Made by a program: the position numbers and the translations under genes
Source: Geobacillus kaustophilus
Lineage (GTDB): Bacteria; Bacillota; Bacilli; Bacillales; Anoxybacillaceae
NCBI RefSeq assembly: GCF_000948285.1
Contig: NZ_JYBP01000003.1
Location: 62,001-126,000, forward strand
Direction: 5' to 3'
Length of the DNA: 64,000 nucleotides
In this document: in pieces, positions 27,054-36,389 of the stretch
Layout: each line of letters opens with the position of its first letter
Position numbering within the stretch: position 1 is the stretch's first letter
Notes under the pieces: model-generated
Seen by the model: only the letters and a program-made list of their open reading frames with translations
Databases searched by the model: none
Told to the model about the DNA's origin: nothing

Positions 27054-27988
27054 TACAGCCAATGGGCAATGAGCAAGCCAACGGAGAGCAAGAAGCCGAA
27101 CTGCGTATTCGTTTGGGCGGTTGCTTTCATCGCCGGCATCATTTCAGCCGGTTTCGTTTTTCCGATGAATCCGCGCGCCGCTGCGATCGCTTTTGGGACG
27201 CTTAACAAAGCAAGCAGCGTCCAAAGCGGAACGATATGGAGCGCCACGAGCGCCACAATCCAGAGGAAGGCGGCGGCAAACATCATGGCGAGCAGGCGGA
27301 TGGCCCAATCGCGGCCGATTAAAATGGCGAGCGTCTTTCTCCCTTTTTCGCGGTCGCCGTCTAGGTCGCGAATATTATTGGCGAGCAAAATGGCGCCGAC
27401 TAAAATCGCGACCGGGATGGCCGTCAAGACGGCATTGGCGCTGATATCGCCCGTTTGGATGAAAAATGAAATCAAAATGATGACAAAGCCCATAAAAAAC
27501 CCAGCCGCCAGTTCGCCAAACGGCGTATAGGCGATCGGAACCGGCCCTCCGGTGTAAAAGTAGCCGGCCGCCATGCAAATTGTTCCCACTACAGCGAGCC
27601 ACCAGCTGCTTTCGGCGCAAATGTAGACGCCGATGAGCATAGCCAACCCAAGACAGCCAAACGCCAACGCCAGCACCGTTTTCGGCTTGAAGCCGTCGCG
27701 GACGATGGCTCCTCCGATGCCGACCGACTCCGGTGAATCGAGGCCGCGCTGATAATCATAGTATTCATTGAACATGTTCGTCGCCGCTTGAATCAACAAA
27801 GAGGCAATCATCATAGCGGCAAACAAGAGCCAATCGATTGACGTTTCGCCAAGCGCCAGCACTGTGCCGATGCACACCGGCACAAATGCCGCCGTCAGCG
27901 TGTGCGGGCGCGTCAGCCGCCAAAAAACGCGCCAGTCGCGGCGCGCCGGCGGGCGATGATCCATATGTGTTAACGGTTGCATATTCAT
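27053..27988 (-). CDS. menA: 1,4-dihydroxy-2-naphthoate polyprenyltransferase
   Basis: The 311-residue UbiA-family membrane enzyme joins the polyprenyl tail to DHNA, giving demethylmenaquinone. The first Asp-rich motif is in NMFNEYYDYQRGLDSPESVG (about residue 72) and the second in NNIRDLDGDREKGRKT (about 205). Eight or so transmembrane segments are predicted. It is transcribed away from menF, with about 155 bases between them that hold both promoters. This head-to-head menA/menFDHBE layout is the one known from B. subtilis. Confidence 0.93.
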   Translation of the reverse strand: MNMQPLTHMDHRPPARRDWRVFWRLTRPHTLTAAFVPVCIGTVLALGETSIDWLLFAAMMIASLLIQAATNMFNEYYDYQRGLDSPESVGIGGAIVRDGFKPKTVLALAFGCLGLAMLIGVYICAESSWWLAVVGTICMAAGYFYTGGPVPIAYTPFGELAAGFFMGFVIILISFFIQTGDISANAVLTAIPVAILVGAILLANNIRDLDGDREKGRKTLAILIGRDWAIRLLAMMFAAAFLWIVALVALHIVPLWTLLALLSVPKAIAAARGFIGKTKPAEMMPAMKATAQTNTQFGFLLSVGLLIAHWL

Positions 27989-28142
27989 TCCCCTTTATAT
28001 TTCGTGAAAATGTCATCTATTTACGTCCAAAATAAGTGTAGGAAAACGTTTGAGGCGTGTCAACCCTTCCCGATAGATAAATGATTTCCTATTATATTAT
28101 AATGGGAAGTGGGGATGGAGGGGGAATTTTACGACAGAAAGC

Positions 28143-29528
28143 GTGAGGAACGTGGCGATTGGATTTCGACATCACCTGCAGCAACAATTGCATAGATTGG
28201 CGGTGAATGCGGCGCGGCCGTTTGTCAGCTGGACGGAACCGTGGGAGGACGTTGATCCGGTTTCTTTTTTTATGCTGGGGCCGTCATGCGGCTTCCGCGA
28301 ACGGTTTTTTTGGTCGGATCGAAGCGGAGGCACGATATTGGTCGGCCTCGGCTCCGCTTATGCGATCGAAACGGAGAAGGCGGACGGACGGTTTCATGAA
28401 GTGGAATCAGGACGGCGCCGATGGGAGAAAGAGATGGAGCCATACGGCGCGGCCGCTGCGCCGCCGTTATTGTTTGGCGGGTTTTCGTTTGACCCGCACC
28501 GGCCAGGCGCCGACATTTGGCGCGGCTTTCCGGCCGGGAAGCTCGTGGCGCCGGCCGCGCTTCTTGCCGTAAGAAATGGCCGAACGACATTGACCGTCAC
28601 CGTCCCAACGGACAAAAGAGGACGGGACTGGGAGCGGGTCGGGCGCTTGCTTGAGCGGATGGATGAATGCGCGGCTGTTCCCGCCCGGCTTCCGCGCCTT
28701 GTTTCCGATAAGGAGGAGGAGAAAGAACGCTGGCTGGCGGCTGTTCGTGAAGCGATCGCCTCGATTCGGGCGGGGGCGCTCGACAAGGTGGTGCTCGCCC
28801 GCGCTCGGCGCTTGACGTTCGCTCGGACGGTGGATGCCGCGGCCGTGCTCATGCGGCTTCGCGAGCAGCAGCCGTTTGCCTACCTTTTTGCCTTTGAACA
28901 AGACGGCCGCTGTTTTATTGGCGCCTCCCCTGAGCAGCTTGTCCAAAAAGAGGGCGAGACGTGCCGATCCGTTTGTCTCGCCGGATCGGTGCGCCGCGGG
29001 GCCGCCATGGAGGAAGATGAGCGGCTCGGCGCTTGGCTGCAGGCGGATCGAAAAAACGGCGAGGAACACGAGTTTGTCGTGCAAATGATCGGCCGCTTGT
29101 TTTCTTCCGTCTGCGAGACGGTCGAGATGCCGCCCGCGCCGCAGCTTCTCAAGCTGCCGCATATCCAACATTTATGCACCCCGGTTGTCGGCCGCGGCTG
29201 CCGAGAGCGATCGGTGCTCCGCTTGGTGGAAATGATGCATCCGACACCTGCGCTCGGCGGAACGCCGCGCGATCGGGCGCTTGAGGTGATCCGCTCCCTC
29301 GAGCCGCTTGACCGCGGATGGTACGCTGCGCCGATCGGCTGGGTGGACAGCGAGGGAGACGGGGAGTGGGCGGTCGCCATTCGCTCCGCCTTGCTCGCCG
29401 GGAATGAAGCTGTGCTTTTTGCCGGCTGCGGCATTGTCGCCGATTCCGACCCAAACAGCGAATATGAAGAGACAAATGTGAAAATGGCTCCGATGTTATC
29501 GGCGTTGGGAGTGATGAACGATGGCTGA
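28143..29528 (+). CDS. menF: Isochorismate synthase
   Basis: The 461-residue enzyme converts chorismate to isochorismate, the first menaquinone-specific step. The chorismate-binding fold is shown by AGALDKVVLARARRLTF with the catalytic Lys (about residue 220), LCTPVVGRG, and the C-terminal GCGIVADSDPNSEYEET with the metal-binding Glu. GTG at 28143 is used; GGAGGGGGA stands rather far upstream, and GTG 28152 is possible. It overlaps menD by eight bases. Confidence 0.93.
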   Translation: MRNVAIGFRHHLQQQLHRLAVNAARPFVSWTEPWEDVDPVSFFMLGPSCGFRERFFWSDRSGGTILVGLGSAYAIETEKADGRFHEVESGRRRWEKEMEPYGAAAAPPLLFGGFSFDPHRPGADIWRGFPAGKLVAPAALLAVRNGRTTLTVTVPTDKRGRDWERVGRLLERMDECAAVPARLPRLVSDKEEEKERWLAAVREAIASIRAGALDKVVLARARRLTFARTVDAAAVLMRLREQQPFAYLFAFEQDGRCFIGASPEQLVQKEGETCRSVCLAGSVRRGAAMEEDERLGAWLQADRKNGEEHEFVVQMIGRLFSSVCETVEMPPAPQLLKLPHIQHLCTPVVGRGCRERSVLRLVEMMHPTPALGGTPRDRALEVIRSLEPLDRGWYAAPIGWVDSEGDGEWAVAIRSALLAGNEAVLFAGCGIVADSDPNSEYEETNVKMAPMLSALGVMNDG

Positions 29529-31269
29529 TGCCTTATCCTTTTATGTGGCGGCGTTGGTCGACGGATTGGCGCAGGCCGGGGTGGCGGAAGCGGTGATCAG
29601 CCCCGGTTCGCGCTCGACGCCGCTTGCGATGGCGATGGCGGCTCACCCCGGCCTTCGCCTATATATGAACATCGATGAGCGGTCGGCCGCGTTTTTCGCC
29701 CTCGGCTTGGCGAAGGCAAAACAGCGGCCGGTCGCGTTAGTGTGCACATCGGGAACGGCGGCGGCCAACTATTGGCCCGCGGTTGTCGAGGCATACTATT
29801 CGCGCGTTCCGCTCGTGGTGCTGACGGCCGACCGGCCGCATGAACTGCGCGATGTCGGGGCGCCGCAGGCGATTGATCAGCTGCACTTATACGGACGCTA
29901 TGCCAAGTGGTTTGTCGACTTGGCGCTGCCGGAAGAGGCGGATGATATGCTGCGATACGTGCGGACGATGGCGGCAAGAGCCGTCCAAACGGCCGCCGGT
30001 GCACCGTGCGGGCCTGTGCATGTGAACGCGCCGTTTCGCGAGCCGCTTGTCCCGCATATCGATGAGGCGGTTTGGGAGCGGGTGCAGGCGGTGTCAGGGA
30101 CGCCACAAGTGTTGCACGGCCGCCCAGCGCTGCCGCAAGAGAGCGTATCGGCGCTGTATGAGCAGCTGGTGGCGGCGGAACGCGGTTTGATCGTCTGCGG
30201 GCCGCTCGATCGCCCCGGATTTGCCGAGGCCGTGACGGAGCTGGCGCGGGCGCTTGATTTTCCGATCCTCGCCGATCCGCTTTCCCAGCTGCGCGCCGGC
30301 TCGCATGATAAAACGTATGTCATTGACAGCTATGACGCCATTTTAAAAGAGGAAGGGATCGCTTCCAAGCTTGTTCCGGATGTGGTGCTTCGGTTCGGCG
30401 CCATGCCGGTGTCGAAACCGCTCTTTTTATGGCTGAAGCGCCATCGCGCGATTCGTCAAATCGTTGTCGACGACGGCGGCTGGCGCGATCCGATGTTGTC
30501 CGCGGACAGCTTCGTCCAGAGTGATGAACTGATTCTTTGCCGCCAGCTTCTTGAATGGGCGAAACCGAAAGAAAACAAAAGCGCGTGGTCGGCGATATGG
30601 CGCGAGATGAACGCGATCGCCCGCTTGACGCTCGAACGCCTCCTGCCGGAAGAAGAGTGGTTTGAAGGGAAAGTGTTCACAGAGCTTGCCGATTTGCTTC
30701 CAGCCGGGGCGGCGCTGTTTGTCGGCAACAGCATGCCGATTCGCGATGCGGATACGTTTCTCTTTGCGACGGACAAGCCGCTTCGCGTTTTGGCCAACCG
30801 CGGCGCCAACGGCATTGACGGAGTCGTTTCAAGCGCCTTGGGCGCAAGTCTGGCCGCGCAGCCGCTTGTGCTGGTGATCGGCGATTTGTCATTTTACCAC
30901 GATTTAAACGGCTTGTTGGCGGCGAAACTGCACTCGTTGTCGGCCACCATTGTTTTGTTGAACAACAACGGCGGCGGTATTTTCTCGTTTTTGCCGCAGG
31001 CGCGCCATAAAGGGCCGTTTGAAACGCTGTTTGGCACGCCGACGGATTTGTCGTTCGCCCACTCCGTCGAGATGTACGGCGGCCGCCATACGGTGCCGCA
31101 TAGCTGGGCGGAGTTCCGCCTCCATGTATCGGAATCGCTGTCATCAGGCGGGCTTCATGTCATTGAAGTGCGCACGTCGCGCGCGGAAAATGTCCGAATG
31201 CATCGATTGTTGTGGAATGAGGTTGCCCGGGAAATTGAGAAATTTCTCGAACGAAGAGGAATGGCATGA
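29521..31269 (+). CDS. menD: SEPHCHC synthase
   Basis: The 582-residue thiamine-diphosphate enzyme joins 2-oxoglutarate-derived succinic semialdehyde to isochorismate. The N-terminal domain has EAVISPGSRSTPLAMAM and the ThDP glutamate near residue 55 (NIDERSAAFFALG). The cofactor motif is GDLSFYHDLNGLLAAKLH through NNNGGGIFSFLPQ near residue 460. It overlaps menF by eight bases and menH by four. Confidence 0.95.
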   Translation: MADALSFYVAALVDGLAQAGVAEAVISPGSRSTPLAMAMAAHPGLRLYMNIDERSAAFFALGLAKAKQRPVALVCTSGTAAANYWPAVVEAYYSRVPLVVLTADRPHELRDVGAPQAIDQLHLYGRYAKWFVDLALPEEADDMLRYVRTMAARAVQTAAGAPCGPVHVNAPFREPLVPHIDEAVWERVQAVSGTPQVLHGRPALPQESVSALYEQLVAAERGLIVCGPLDRPGFAEAVTELARALDFPILADPLSQLRAGSHDKTYVIDSYDAILKEEGIASKLVPDVVLRFGAMPVSKPLFLWLKRHRAIRQIVVDDGGWRDPMLSADSFVQSDELILCRQLLEWAKPKENKSAWSAIWREMNAIARLTLERLLPEEEWFEGKVFTELADLLPAGAALFVGNSMPIRDADTFLFATDKPLRVLANRGANGIDGVVSSALGASLAAQPLVLVIGDLSFYHDLNGLLAAKLHSLSATIVLLNNNGGGIFSFLPQARHKGPFETLFGTPTDLSFAHSVEMYGGRHTVPHSWAEFRLHVSESLSSGGLHVIEVRTSRAENVRMHRLLWNEVAREIEKFLERRGMA

Positions 31270-32078
31270 GCGTGATGGTGAATGGGGTTCGTTACCATGT
31301 GGAACAATATGGAGAAGGAGAGCCGCTTCTGTTGCTTCACGGGTTTACCGGCAGCGCGGACACATGGCGGCCGTTCGTCCCGTTTTGGCCGGACTTCCGC
31401 ATGATGGCCGTCGACTTGTTGGGCCATGGGCGGACCGAGGCGCCAAAGAACGCCCGACGGTATCGGATCGAACACGCGGCAGCTGATTTGGCGGCGCTCC
31501 TTGACGAATGGGGCGTCGAACAAGTGAACATGCTCGGCTATTCGATGGGCGGCCGGCTCGCGTTGGCGTTCGCTGTTTGGCATCCGCACCGCGTCCGCCG
31601 TTTGGTGCTGGAAAGCAGTTCGCCCGGATTAAAGACGGAGGAGGAGCGGCGCGCGCGGCGGGAAGCGGATGAGGCGTTGGCGCGAAAGATCGAAACGGAA
31701 GGCGTCCGTGCTTTTGTCGATGATTGGGAGCGCCTCCCGCTTTTCTCCACTCAGCAGGCGCTCCCGGAGCCGACGCGGGCGGCGATTCGCCGCGAGCGGC
31801 TCCGCCATACGGGAACGGGGCTGGCCAACAGTTTGCGCGGGATGGGGACCGGCGTGCAGCCGTCGTTTTGGGAACGGCTTGGTGAACTTTCCATGCCTGT
31901 TCTCCTTGTTTGCGGGGAGCGCGATGAGAAGTTTTGCCGCATCGCCGCCCAAATGCACGAGCGGCTGCCCAACAGCGAACTTATCTGCGTAAAAGAAGCT
32001 GGACATGCAATTCACGTGGAACAGCCCGGCATTTTTGCTAAAATAGTAAGTGAATTCATGACAAAGGGGGAAGTGTAA
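31266..32078 (+). CDS. menH: SHCHC synthase, alpha/beta-hydrolase fold
   Basis: The 270-residue protein eliminates pyruvate from SEPHCHC to give SHCHC. The triad is visible: Ser in LGYSMGGRLAL, Asp in CGERDEKF, and His in EAGHAIHVEQP. An HGFTGS oxyanion loop lies near residue 20. It sits between menD and menB as in B. subtilis, with menB starting one base after its stop, so coupling is tight. Confidence 0.93.
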   Translation: MSVMVNGVRYHVEQYGEGEPLLLLHGFTGSADTWRPFVPFWPDFRMMAVDLLGHGRTEAPKNARRYRIEHAAADLAALLDEWGVEQVNMLGYSMGGRLALAFAVWHPHRVRRLVLESSSPGLKTEEERRARREADEALARKIETEGVRAFVDDWERLPLFSTQQALPEPTRAAIRRERLRHTGTGLANSLRGMGTGVQPSFWERLGELSMPVLLVCGERDEKFCRIAAQMHERLPNSELICVKEAGHAIHVEQPGIFAKIVSEFMTKGEV

Positions 32079-32897
32079 ATGCCGTTTGAATGGGTGAAGC
32101 AGTACGACTATGAGGACATTATTTACGAAACGTACAACGGCATCGCCAAAATTACGATCAACCGTCCGGAAGTACATAACGCGTTTCGGCCGAAAACGGT
32201 GAATGAGATGATCGATGCGTTTACGAAAGCGCGAGATGATTCGAACATTGGTGTCATCATTTTGACCGGCGCCGGCGGCAAGGCGTTTTGCTCGGGCGGG
32301 GACCAAAAAGTGCGCGGCCATGGCGGATACGTCGGCGAGGATGAAATTCCGCGCCTCAATGTGCTTGATTTGCAGCGGCTCATCCGCGTCATTCCGAAGC
32401 CGGTTATTGCGATGGTCGCCGGCTACGCCATCGGCGGCGGGCATGTGCTCCATGTCGTGTGCGATTTGACGATCGCTGCGGACAACGCCATCTTCGGCCA
32501 AACCGGGCCGAAAGTGGGAAGCTTTGACGGCGGTTATGGCGCCGGCTATTTGGCTCGCATCGTCGGCCATAAAAAGGCGCGGGAAATTTGGTATTTATGC
32601 CGTCAGTACACGGCGCAGGAAGCGCTCGAGATGGGGCTGGTCAACAAAGTCGTGCCGCTTGAGCAGCTTGAAGAAGAAACGGTCAAATGGGCGCAAGAAA
32701 TTTTGGAAAAAAGCCCGACGGCCATTCGCTTCTTAAAAGCGGCGTTCAACGCCGATTCCGACGGCTTGGCCGGCATCCAGCAGCTCGCCGGCGACGCGAC
32801 GCTTCTCTTCTACACGACCGAAGAGGCGAAGGAAGGAATGCGGGCGTTCAAAGAAAAACGGAAGCCGGACTTCGGCCAATTCCCGCGTTTCCCGTGA
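32079..32897 (+). CDS. menB: 1,4-dihydroxy-2-naphthoyl-CoA synthase
   Basis: The 272-residue crotonase-family enzyme closes the naphthoate ring. [17 protein letters not shown] forms the oxyanion pocket, [19 protein letters not shown] follows, and [15 protein letters not shown] carries the Asp and Tyr region typical of MenB. The C-terminus [16 protein letters not shown] is the conserved MenB tail. AGGGGGAAGTG precedes the ATG. A strong hairpin terminator follows, so menE may be expressed separately. Confidence 0.95.
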   Translation: MPFEWVKQYDYEDIIYETYNGIAKITINRPEVHNAFRPKTVNEMIDAFTKARDDSNIGVIILTGAGGKAFCSGGDQKVRGHGGYVGEDEIPRLNVLDLQRLIRVIPKPVIAMVAGYAIGGGHVLHVVCDLTIAADNAIFGQTGPKVGSFDGGYGAGYLARIVGHKKAREIWYLCRQYTAQEALEMGLVNKVVPLEQLEEETVKWAQEILEKSPTAIRFLKAAFNADSDGLAGIQQLAGDATLLFYTTEEAKEGMRAFKEKRKPDFGQFPRFP

Positions 32898-32905
32898 TGA
32901 GAACG

Positions 32906-32940
32906 AAAAAGCAGCTTGATGGCGCGTCAAGCTGCTTTTT
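32906..32940 (+). terminator. Terminator between menB and menE
   Basis: GCAGCTTGA (32911-32919) pairs with TCAAGCTGC (32926-32934), followed by five T residues and preceded by five A residues. Confidence 0.85.
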
Positions 32941-33157
32941 CTGTGAAAGCCGCCTTGCGCGGCCATGTTCATAAACGGCCAGGGAGCGAAGTTTCTTGGC
33001 AAAAATGCGACTCAACAAGTCGGCCCGATACAGCAAATGAGTATACATGGGGCCAAGGTTCTTGCAAAACAATGCAATCCTGCCTCGATTCAATCGGAGG
33101 AAAGGAAATGCTCGCGTTGATCGTGGGCGGGGGAAGAATAAAACGGAGGGGCGCTAG

Positions 33158-34630
33158 ATGACGACGATGCCAAATTGGTTGAAGCAACGGGCGTTTTTGA
33201 CGCCGGAGCGAACCGCTGTGAGCGACGGGGAGAGGACAAAAACGTTTGCCGAACTGTATGAAGCCGCCGCCTCTTGGGCGCGCCGCCTCGCTCGGGCGGG
33301 CGTCAAGGAAGGGGACATTGTCGCCTTGCTGATGAAAAACCGCATCGAGATGATTGAGATCATCCATGCGTTGTTTTTTCTTGGCGCCCGCGCCTTGCTG
33401 CAAAACGTGCGCCTCACTTCCTATGAGATCGGCTGGCAGCTTGACGACAGCGAAGCGCGTCTTGTTATTGCCGATGAGGAGTTGGCCGGACGCCTCGGCG
33501 GCGATGGCCGTGTTCTGACTGTAGACGCCCTGGCCGCGCTTCCAGAAGCGGACGTCTCCTTAAACGAAACGTGCGATTTGGAGGAAACCGCCACGATCAT
33601 GTATACGTCCGGGACGACCGGCACTCCGAAAGGCGTCTTGCAAACGTACGGCAACCATTGGTGGAGCGCGGTCGGCTCGGCGCTCAATTTAGGCTTGCAT
33701 GAGCGCGACTGCTGGCTGGCCGCCGTGCCGCTGTTTCACATCAGCGGCCTGTCGATCGCCATGCGCAGCGTCATTTACGGCATGCCGATGCGGCTGCAAA
33801 CGTCATTCGACCCGAAGGAGGCGAATGAATGGATCATGCGCGGCGACGTGACGATCATGTCGGTTGTCGCCGCCATGCTTCAGCGGATGGTGGCCGAGCT
33901 TGGGGAAGCGCGCTATCCTGATACGTTCCGCTGCATGCTGCTTGGCGGCGGGCCGGCGCCGCGCCCGTTGCTTGAGGCGTGCAAAGAAAAAGGCATTCCG
34001 GTGTACCAAACGTACGGGATGACGGAAACGGCATCGCAAATCGCGACGCTGGCGCCGGAATACAGCTTGACGAAGCTCGGTTCGGCCGGCAAGCCGCTTT
34101 TTCCGGCGGAGCTTTGCATCCTAAAAGACGGAAAGCCGGCTGCGCCGCATGAAGCGGGAGAAATTGTCGTCAAAGGGCCGAATGTCGCCAAAGGATACTT
34201 GCATCGCCCGGAAGCGACGGAGCAAGCGATTCGCGGCGGCTGGTTTTTTACCGGCGATATCGGCTATGTTGATGAAGACGGATTTTTGTACGTCCTTGAC
34301 CGCCGTTCTGACTTGATCATTTCCGGCGGTGAAAACGTCTACCCAGCTGAGGTGGAGGCGGTGCTGCTGTCGCATCCCGATGTGGAAGAAGCCGGGGTGA
34401 CCGGCGTCGAGGATGAAACGTGGGGGCAAGTGCCGTATGCGTTCGTCCGCCTGAAACGCGGAGCGGCGGCGGATGAAGCGGCGCTGCGCGCGTTTTGCCG
34501 CGAACGGCTGGCGAAATATAAAGTGCCGGCCCGCATTTACTTCGTCGACGAACTGCCGCGAAATGCCGCGCAAAAACTGCTGCGCCGCGAACTGAAAAGG
34601 ATCATTCCGAAAACTGAACATGGCTTTTGA
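33158..34630 (+). CDS. menE: o-Succinylbenzoate-CoA ligase
   Basis: The 490-residue ANL-family enzyme activates o-succinylbenzoate with ATP and CoA. The P-loop-like A3 motif is YTSGTTGTPKGV (about residue 148), A5 is YQTYGMTETAS (about 285), A7/A8 are GDIGYVDEDGFLYVLDRRSDLIISGG (about 364), and the A10 Lys lies in LPRNAAQKLLRR. GGAGGGGCGCTAG precedes the ATG. It is separated from menB by 260 bases and a terminator. No menC follows, unlike the B. subtilis cluster. Confidence 0.93.
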   Translation: MTTMPNWLKQRAFLTPERTAVSDGERTKTFAELYEAAASWARRLARAGVKEGDIVALLMKNRIEMIEIIHALFFLGARALLQNVRLTSYEIGWQLDDSEARLVIADEELAGRLGGDGRVLTVDALAALPEADVSLNETCDLEETATIMYTSGTTGTPKGVLQTYGNHWWSAVGSALNLGLHERDCWLAAVPLFHISGLSIAMRSVIYGMPMRLQTSFDPKEANEWIMRGDVTIMSVVAAMLQRMVAELGEARYPDTFRCMLLGGGPAPRPLLEACKEKGIPVYQTYGMTETASQIATLAPEYSLTKLGSAGKPLFPAELCILKDGKPAAPHEAGEIVVKGPNVAKGYLHRPEATEQAIRGGWFFTGDIGYVDEDGFLYVLDRRSDLIISGGENVYPAEVEAVLLSHPDVEEAGVTGVEDETWGQVPYAFVRLKRGAAADEAALRAFCRERLAKYKVPARIYFVDELPRNAAQKLLRRELKRIIPKTEHGF

Positions 34631-34660
34631 CAGCGCTGAAAACGCCGATTTCGAGGGCAG

Positions 34661-34703
34661 AAAGGCAGGCGTTCCCATCATAGGTGGGGCGCCTGCTTTT
34701 TTT
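34661..34703 (+). terminator. Terminator of menE
   Basis: GCAGGCG (34666-34672) pairs with CGCCTGC (34690-34696), followed by seven T residues. Confidence 0.8.
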
Positions 34704-34713
34704 GCCGCTGTTG

Positions 34714-34911
34714 TCAAAAATCGTCCATCAACCCGAGTTCAGCGGCTCGATTGGCGAGAAGCCGCTCAATCTCGGGCGGCAGCTGGTCAAAAGAGCCGAA
34801 CTCATAATCCCACAAACGGGCGAATAAGTCGATGCAAGCCGGGTATGTTCCTAAAGCGGCCCGCTTCATTTCCGTTTGCAGCGCTTGAATGAGGCTGGCG
34901 CGTTTGTCCAT
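34714..34911 (-). CDS. Small conserved-type hypothetical protein
   Basis: The 65-residue frame begins at ATG 34911 behind GAGGGGGG, with a second ATG at 34917 too close to that site. The product is soluble and helical, with WDYEFGSFDQLPPEIERLL in the middle and an acidic end. No family is recognised. Codon use resembles the neighbouring genes. It may be co-transcribed with the DUF1540 gene upstream, separated by a strong palindrome. Confidence 0.5.
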   Translation of the reverse strand: MDKRASLIQALQTEMKRAALGTYPACIDLFARLWDYEFGSFDQLPPEIERLLANRAAELGLMDDF

Positions 34912-34926
34912 CGTCATCCCCCCTCG

Positions 34927-34968
34927 AACGAGGCAAGCGCCGCCCGGTCGGCCGGGCAGCGCCTCGTT
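34927..34968. terminator. Palindromic hairpin between two small genes
   Basis: AACGAGGC/GCCTCGTT bases a stem extended by GCCCGG/CCGGGC. No T-run follows on either strand, so the effect on transcription is uncertain. Confidence 0.45.
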
Positions 34969-34977
34969 GGTCTCGCA

Positions 34978-35139
34978 TTATGCTTCATGGGCTGGAACAA
35001 ACGTTTTGCAATCCGTCTCCGTGGAATCGGACGCCATTTTTCCTGCATGGCTGACCACGTAAATGGACTCCGCGCTGCAGCGGTTCCCTTCCGCCCAATA
35101 ATGGCAGTTGCGCACTTCGCAAAGAACATCTTTCGCCAT
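34978..35139 (-). CDS. DUF1540 small cysteine-containing protein
   Basis: The 53-residue protein starts at ATG 35139 behind AAGGGGGATG. It has the DUF1540 pattern: CEVRNCHYWAEGNRCSAESI followed by a Cys near the end (ETDCKTFVP). The four Cys are likely to bind a metal. Function is unknown. Longer in-frame starts upstream lack a ribosome binding site. It is transcribed with the small gene at 34714-34911. Confidence 0.75.
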   Translation of the reverse strand: MAKDVLCEVRNCHYWAEGNRCSAESIYVVSHAGKMASDSTETDCKTFVPAHEA

Positions 35140-35384
35140 GGTCATCCCCCTTGTCGTGATGAAATCGCCCGCGTCTATAGTTTGACGCATTGGCAGGCAT
35201 TTTATCCATCTCTAACAGAAGACTCCCGCCTGGGATCAACGGAAGCAGGGGGCAATCGGCAGCTTCCATCATGGTTGTTCTCCCACGCCGTCCCCAACAT
35301 CGCAGAAATGGCGTTTCCTTCTTCCCTGCGCTGAAGTGGAGGATCATCGCCCAAAAAATGATGAAAATATCTCTTGTTATAATT

Positions 35385-35403
35385 GACAAAGAAAATCATT
35401 ATC
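35385..35403. promoter_or_regulatory. Fur-like box upstream of the DUF2325 gene
   Basis: GACAAAGAAAATCATTATC matches the 19-bp Fur consensus at 15 of 19 positions and lies 45-60 bases before the start. The right half is perfect and the left half is weak. Confidence 0.55.
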
Positions 35404-35449
35404 AATTAAAATAAAAAAGAAAGAAGAGAGAGCGAAGGAGGATTTCATG

Positions 35450-35740
35450 ATGGCATCGCTGCTTGTTGTCGGAGCCGATCATTTAGGCCATATTACCGAT
35501 AAATTGGAGCGTTCCGGATTCCGGGAAATCATTCATCTCAACGGACGGAAAGTGAATATGGTGAAACGCGACATTCCGGATCATGTGGACGCCGTATTGG
35601 TCATGATCGATTACGTGAACCATAATTTGGCGAAGAAAGTGAAAGAGAAGGCGAAAAGCAAAGACAAGCCTATTTATTTTGCGAAACGGTCATGGAGCTC
35701 GATAAACGCCGTATTGGAGCAGCTGGAAAAACATGCGTGA
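35450..35740 (+). CDS. DUF2325 protein
   Basis: The 96-residue protein reads MASLLVVGADHLGHITDKLE at the start and ends in a helix SSINAVLEQLEKHA. This is the DUF2325 pattern, a small Rossmann-like fold of unknown function. AAGGAGG ends nine bases before ATG 35450; ATG 35447 is also possible. A Fur-like site lies upstream, and the next gene starts 20 bases after its stop, suggesting an iron-responsive operon. No signal peptide is present, so it should be cytosolic. Confidence 0.75.
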   Translation: MASLLVVGADHLGHITDKLERSGFREIIHLNGRKVNMVKRDIPDHVDAVLVMIDYVNHNLAKKVKEKAKSKDKPIYFAKRSWSSINAVLEQLEKHA

Positions 35741-35759
35741 ATAAAGGAGGCGAGCCGTG

Positions 35760-36245
35760 ATGCCGATCCATCACGAGACGTTGGATGTCTGGCCGTATGC
35801 GCTGCGCCGGTTTCTCCGTTCCGTCCTGCAAGCGTATTGCGACACCGTTCCTTCGCTGCGGTCGCCGCTTTGCCTGCTCCGGCTGATCGATCAGCACCGT
35901 TCGCTCCTTCCTTTGTCGATGTTCCCGACGCCGTTGCATTACGGTCTTGTCTTGGCGAAGGTGACGGATCATTTGCTGCAGTTTTTCGGTTCGAGAGAAG
36001 AAGCGTCCTGCAAGCCGTTGCTGCTCGTGGACGGAGGATTGGGCCCAGAGGCCGAACGGGAGTTGTACATCGTGTACCGCGACCGGGTGCGCGTGCTGCT
36101 GTGGTGTGAGGAAGAGGAAGCGATTGGGCGCTGCAAAGAAACGGCTCCGTCTTTATGCCGACAAGCCATCGGACGTTGTCCAAATGAACTGGAATGCTGC
36201 TTTTTATGGACGGGCGGACGCCGCATTGAGTGGCTTTCGGCTTAA
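35760..36245 (+). CDS. Hypothetical protein in Fur-associated cluster
   Basis: The 161-residue protein is not recognised. It starts at ATG 35760 behind AAAGGAGG, with GTG 35757 as alternative. It is rich in Leu, Arg and Cys; six Cys are scattered, two of them adjacent (LECCFLW). No signal peptide or clear membrane helix is seen. It lies between the DUF2325 gene and a large lipoprotein gene and is most likely co-transcribed with the former. An antisense frame of comparable length exists but lacks a ribosome binding site. Confidence 0.5.
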   Translation: MPIHHETLDVWPYALRRFLRSVLQAYCDTVPSLRSPLCLLRLIDQHRSLLPLSMFPTPLHYGLVLAKVTDHLLQFFGSREEASCKPLLLVDGGLGPEAERELYIVYRDRVRVLLWCEEEEAIGRCKETAPSLCRQAIGRCPNELECCFLWTGGRRIEWLSA

Positions 36246-36349
36246 TATAGAAGGAAACAGACATTAAAAGCGCCGTTTTATAGACGAAAAGCTGTTGGAT
36301 GAATTTCAGCTTGAACGAAGAGGAGGGGCGGCGTATAATAAACATTAGT

Positions 36350-36368
36350 GAGAATGAAAATCGTTATT
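36350..36368. promoter_or_regulatory. Fur-like box upstream of the 692-residue lipoprotein
   Basis: GAGAATGAAAATCGTTATT matches the Fur consensus at 14 of 19 positions and ends about 20 bases before the ATG at 36390. A TATAAT is present at 36334-36339, so the site would overlap the transcription start. Confidence 0.6.
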
Positions 36369-36389
36369 TTAAAAATGGGGGAGCAAGAC

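Noticed and set aside
31629-32570. 313-codon minus-strand frame over menH/menB
   Set aside because: It spans the junction of two genes with intact catalytic motifs on the plus strand.
36045-36109. GGCCCAGAGGCCGAACGGGAG segment as a structured RNA
   Set aside because: It lies inside the coding frame of the 161-residue protein and no conserved fold is recognised.
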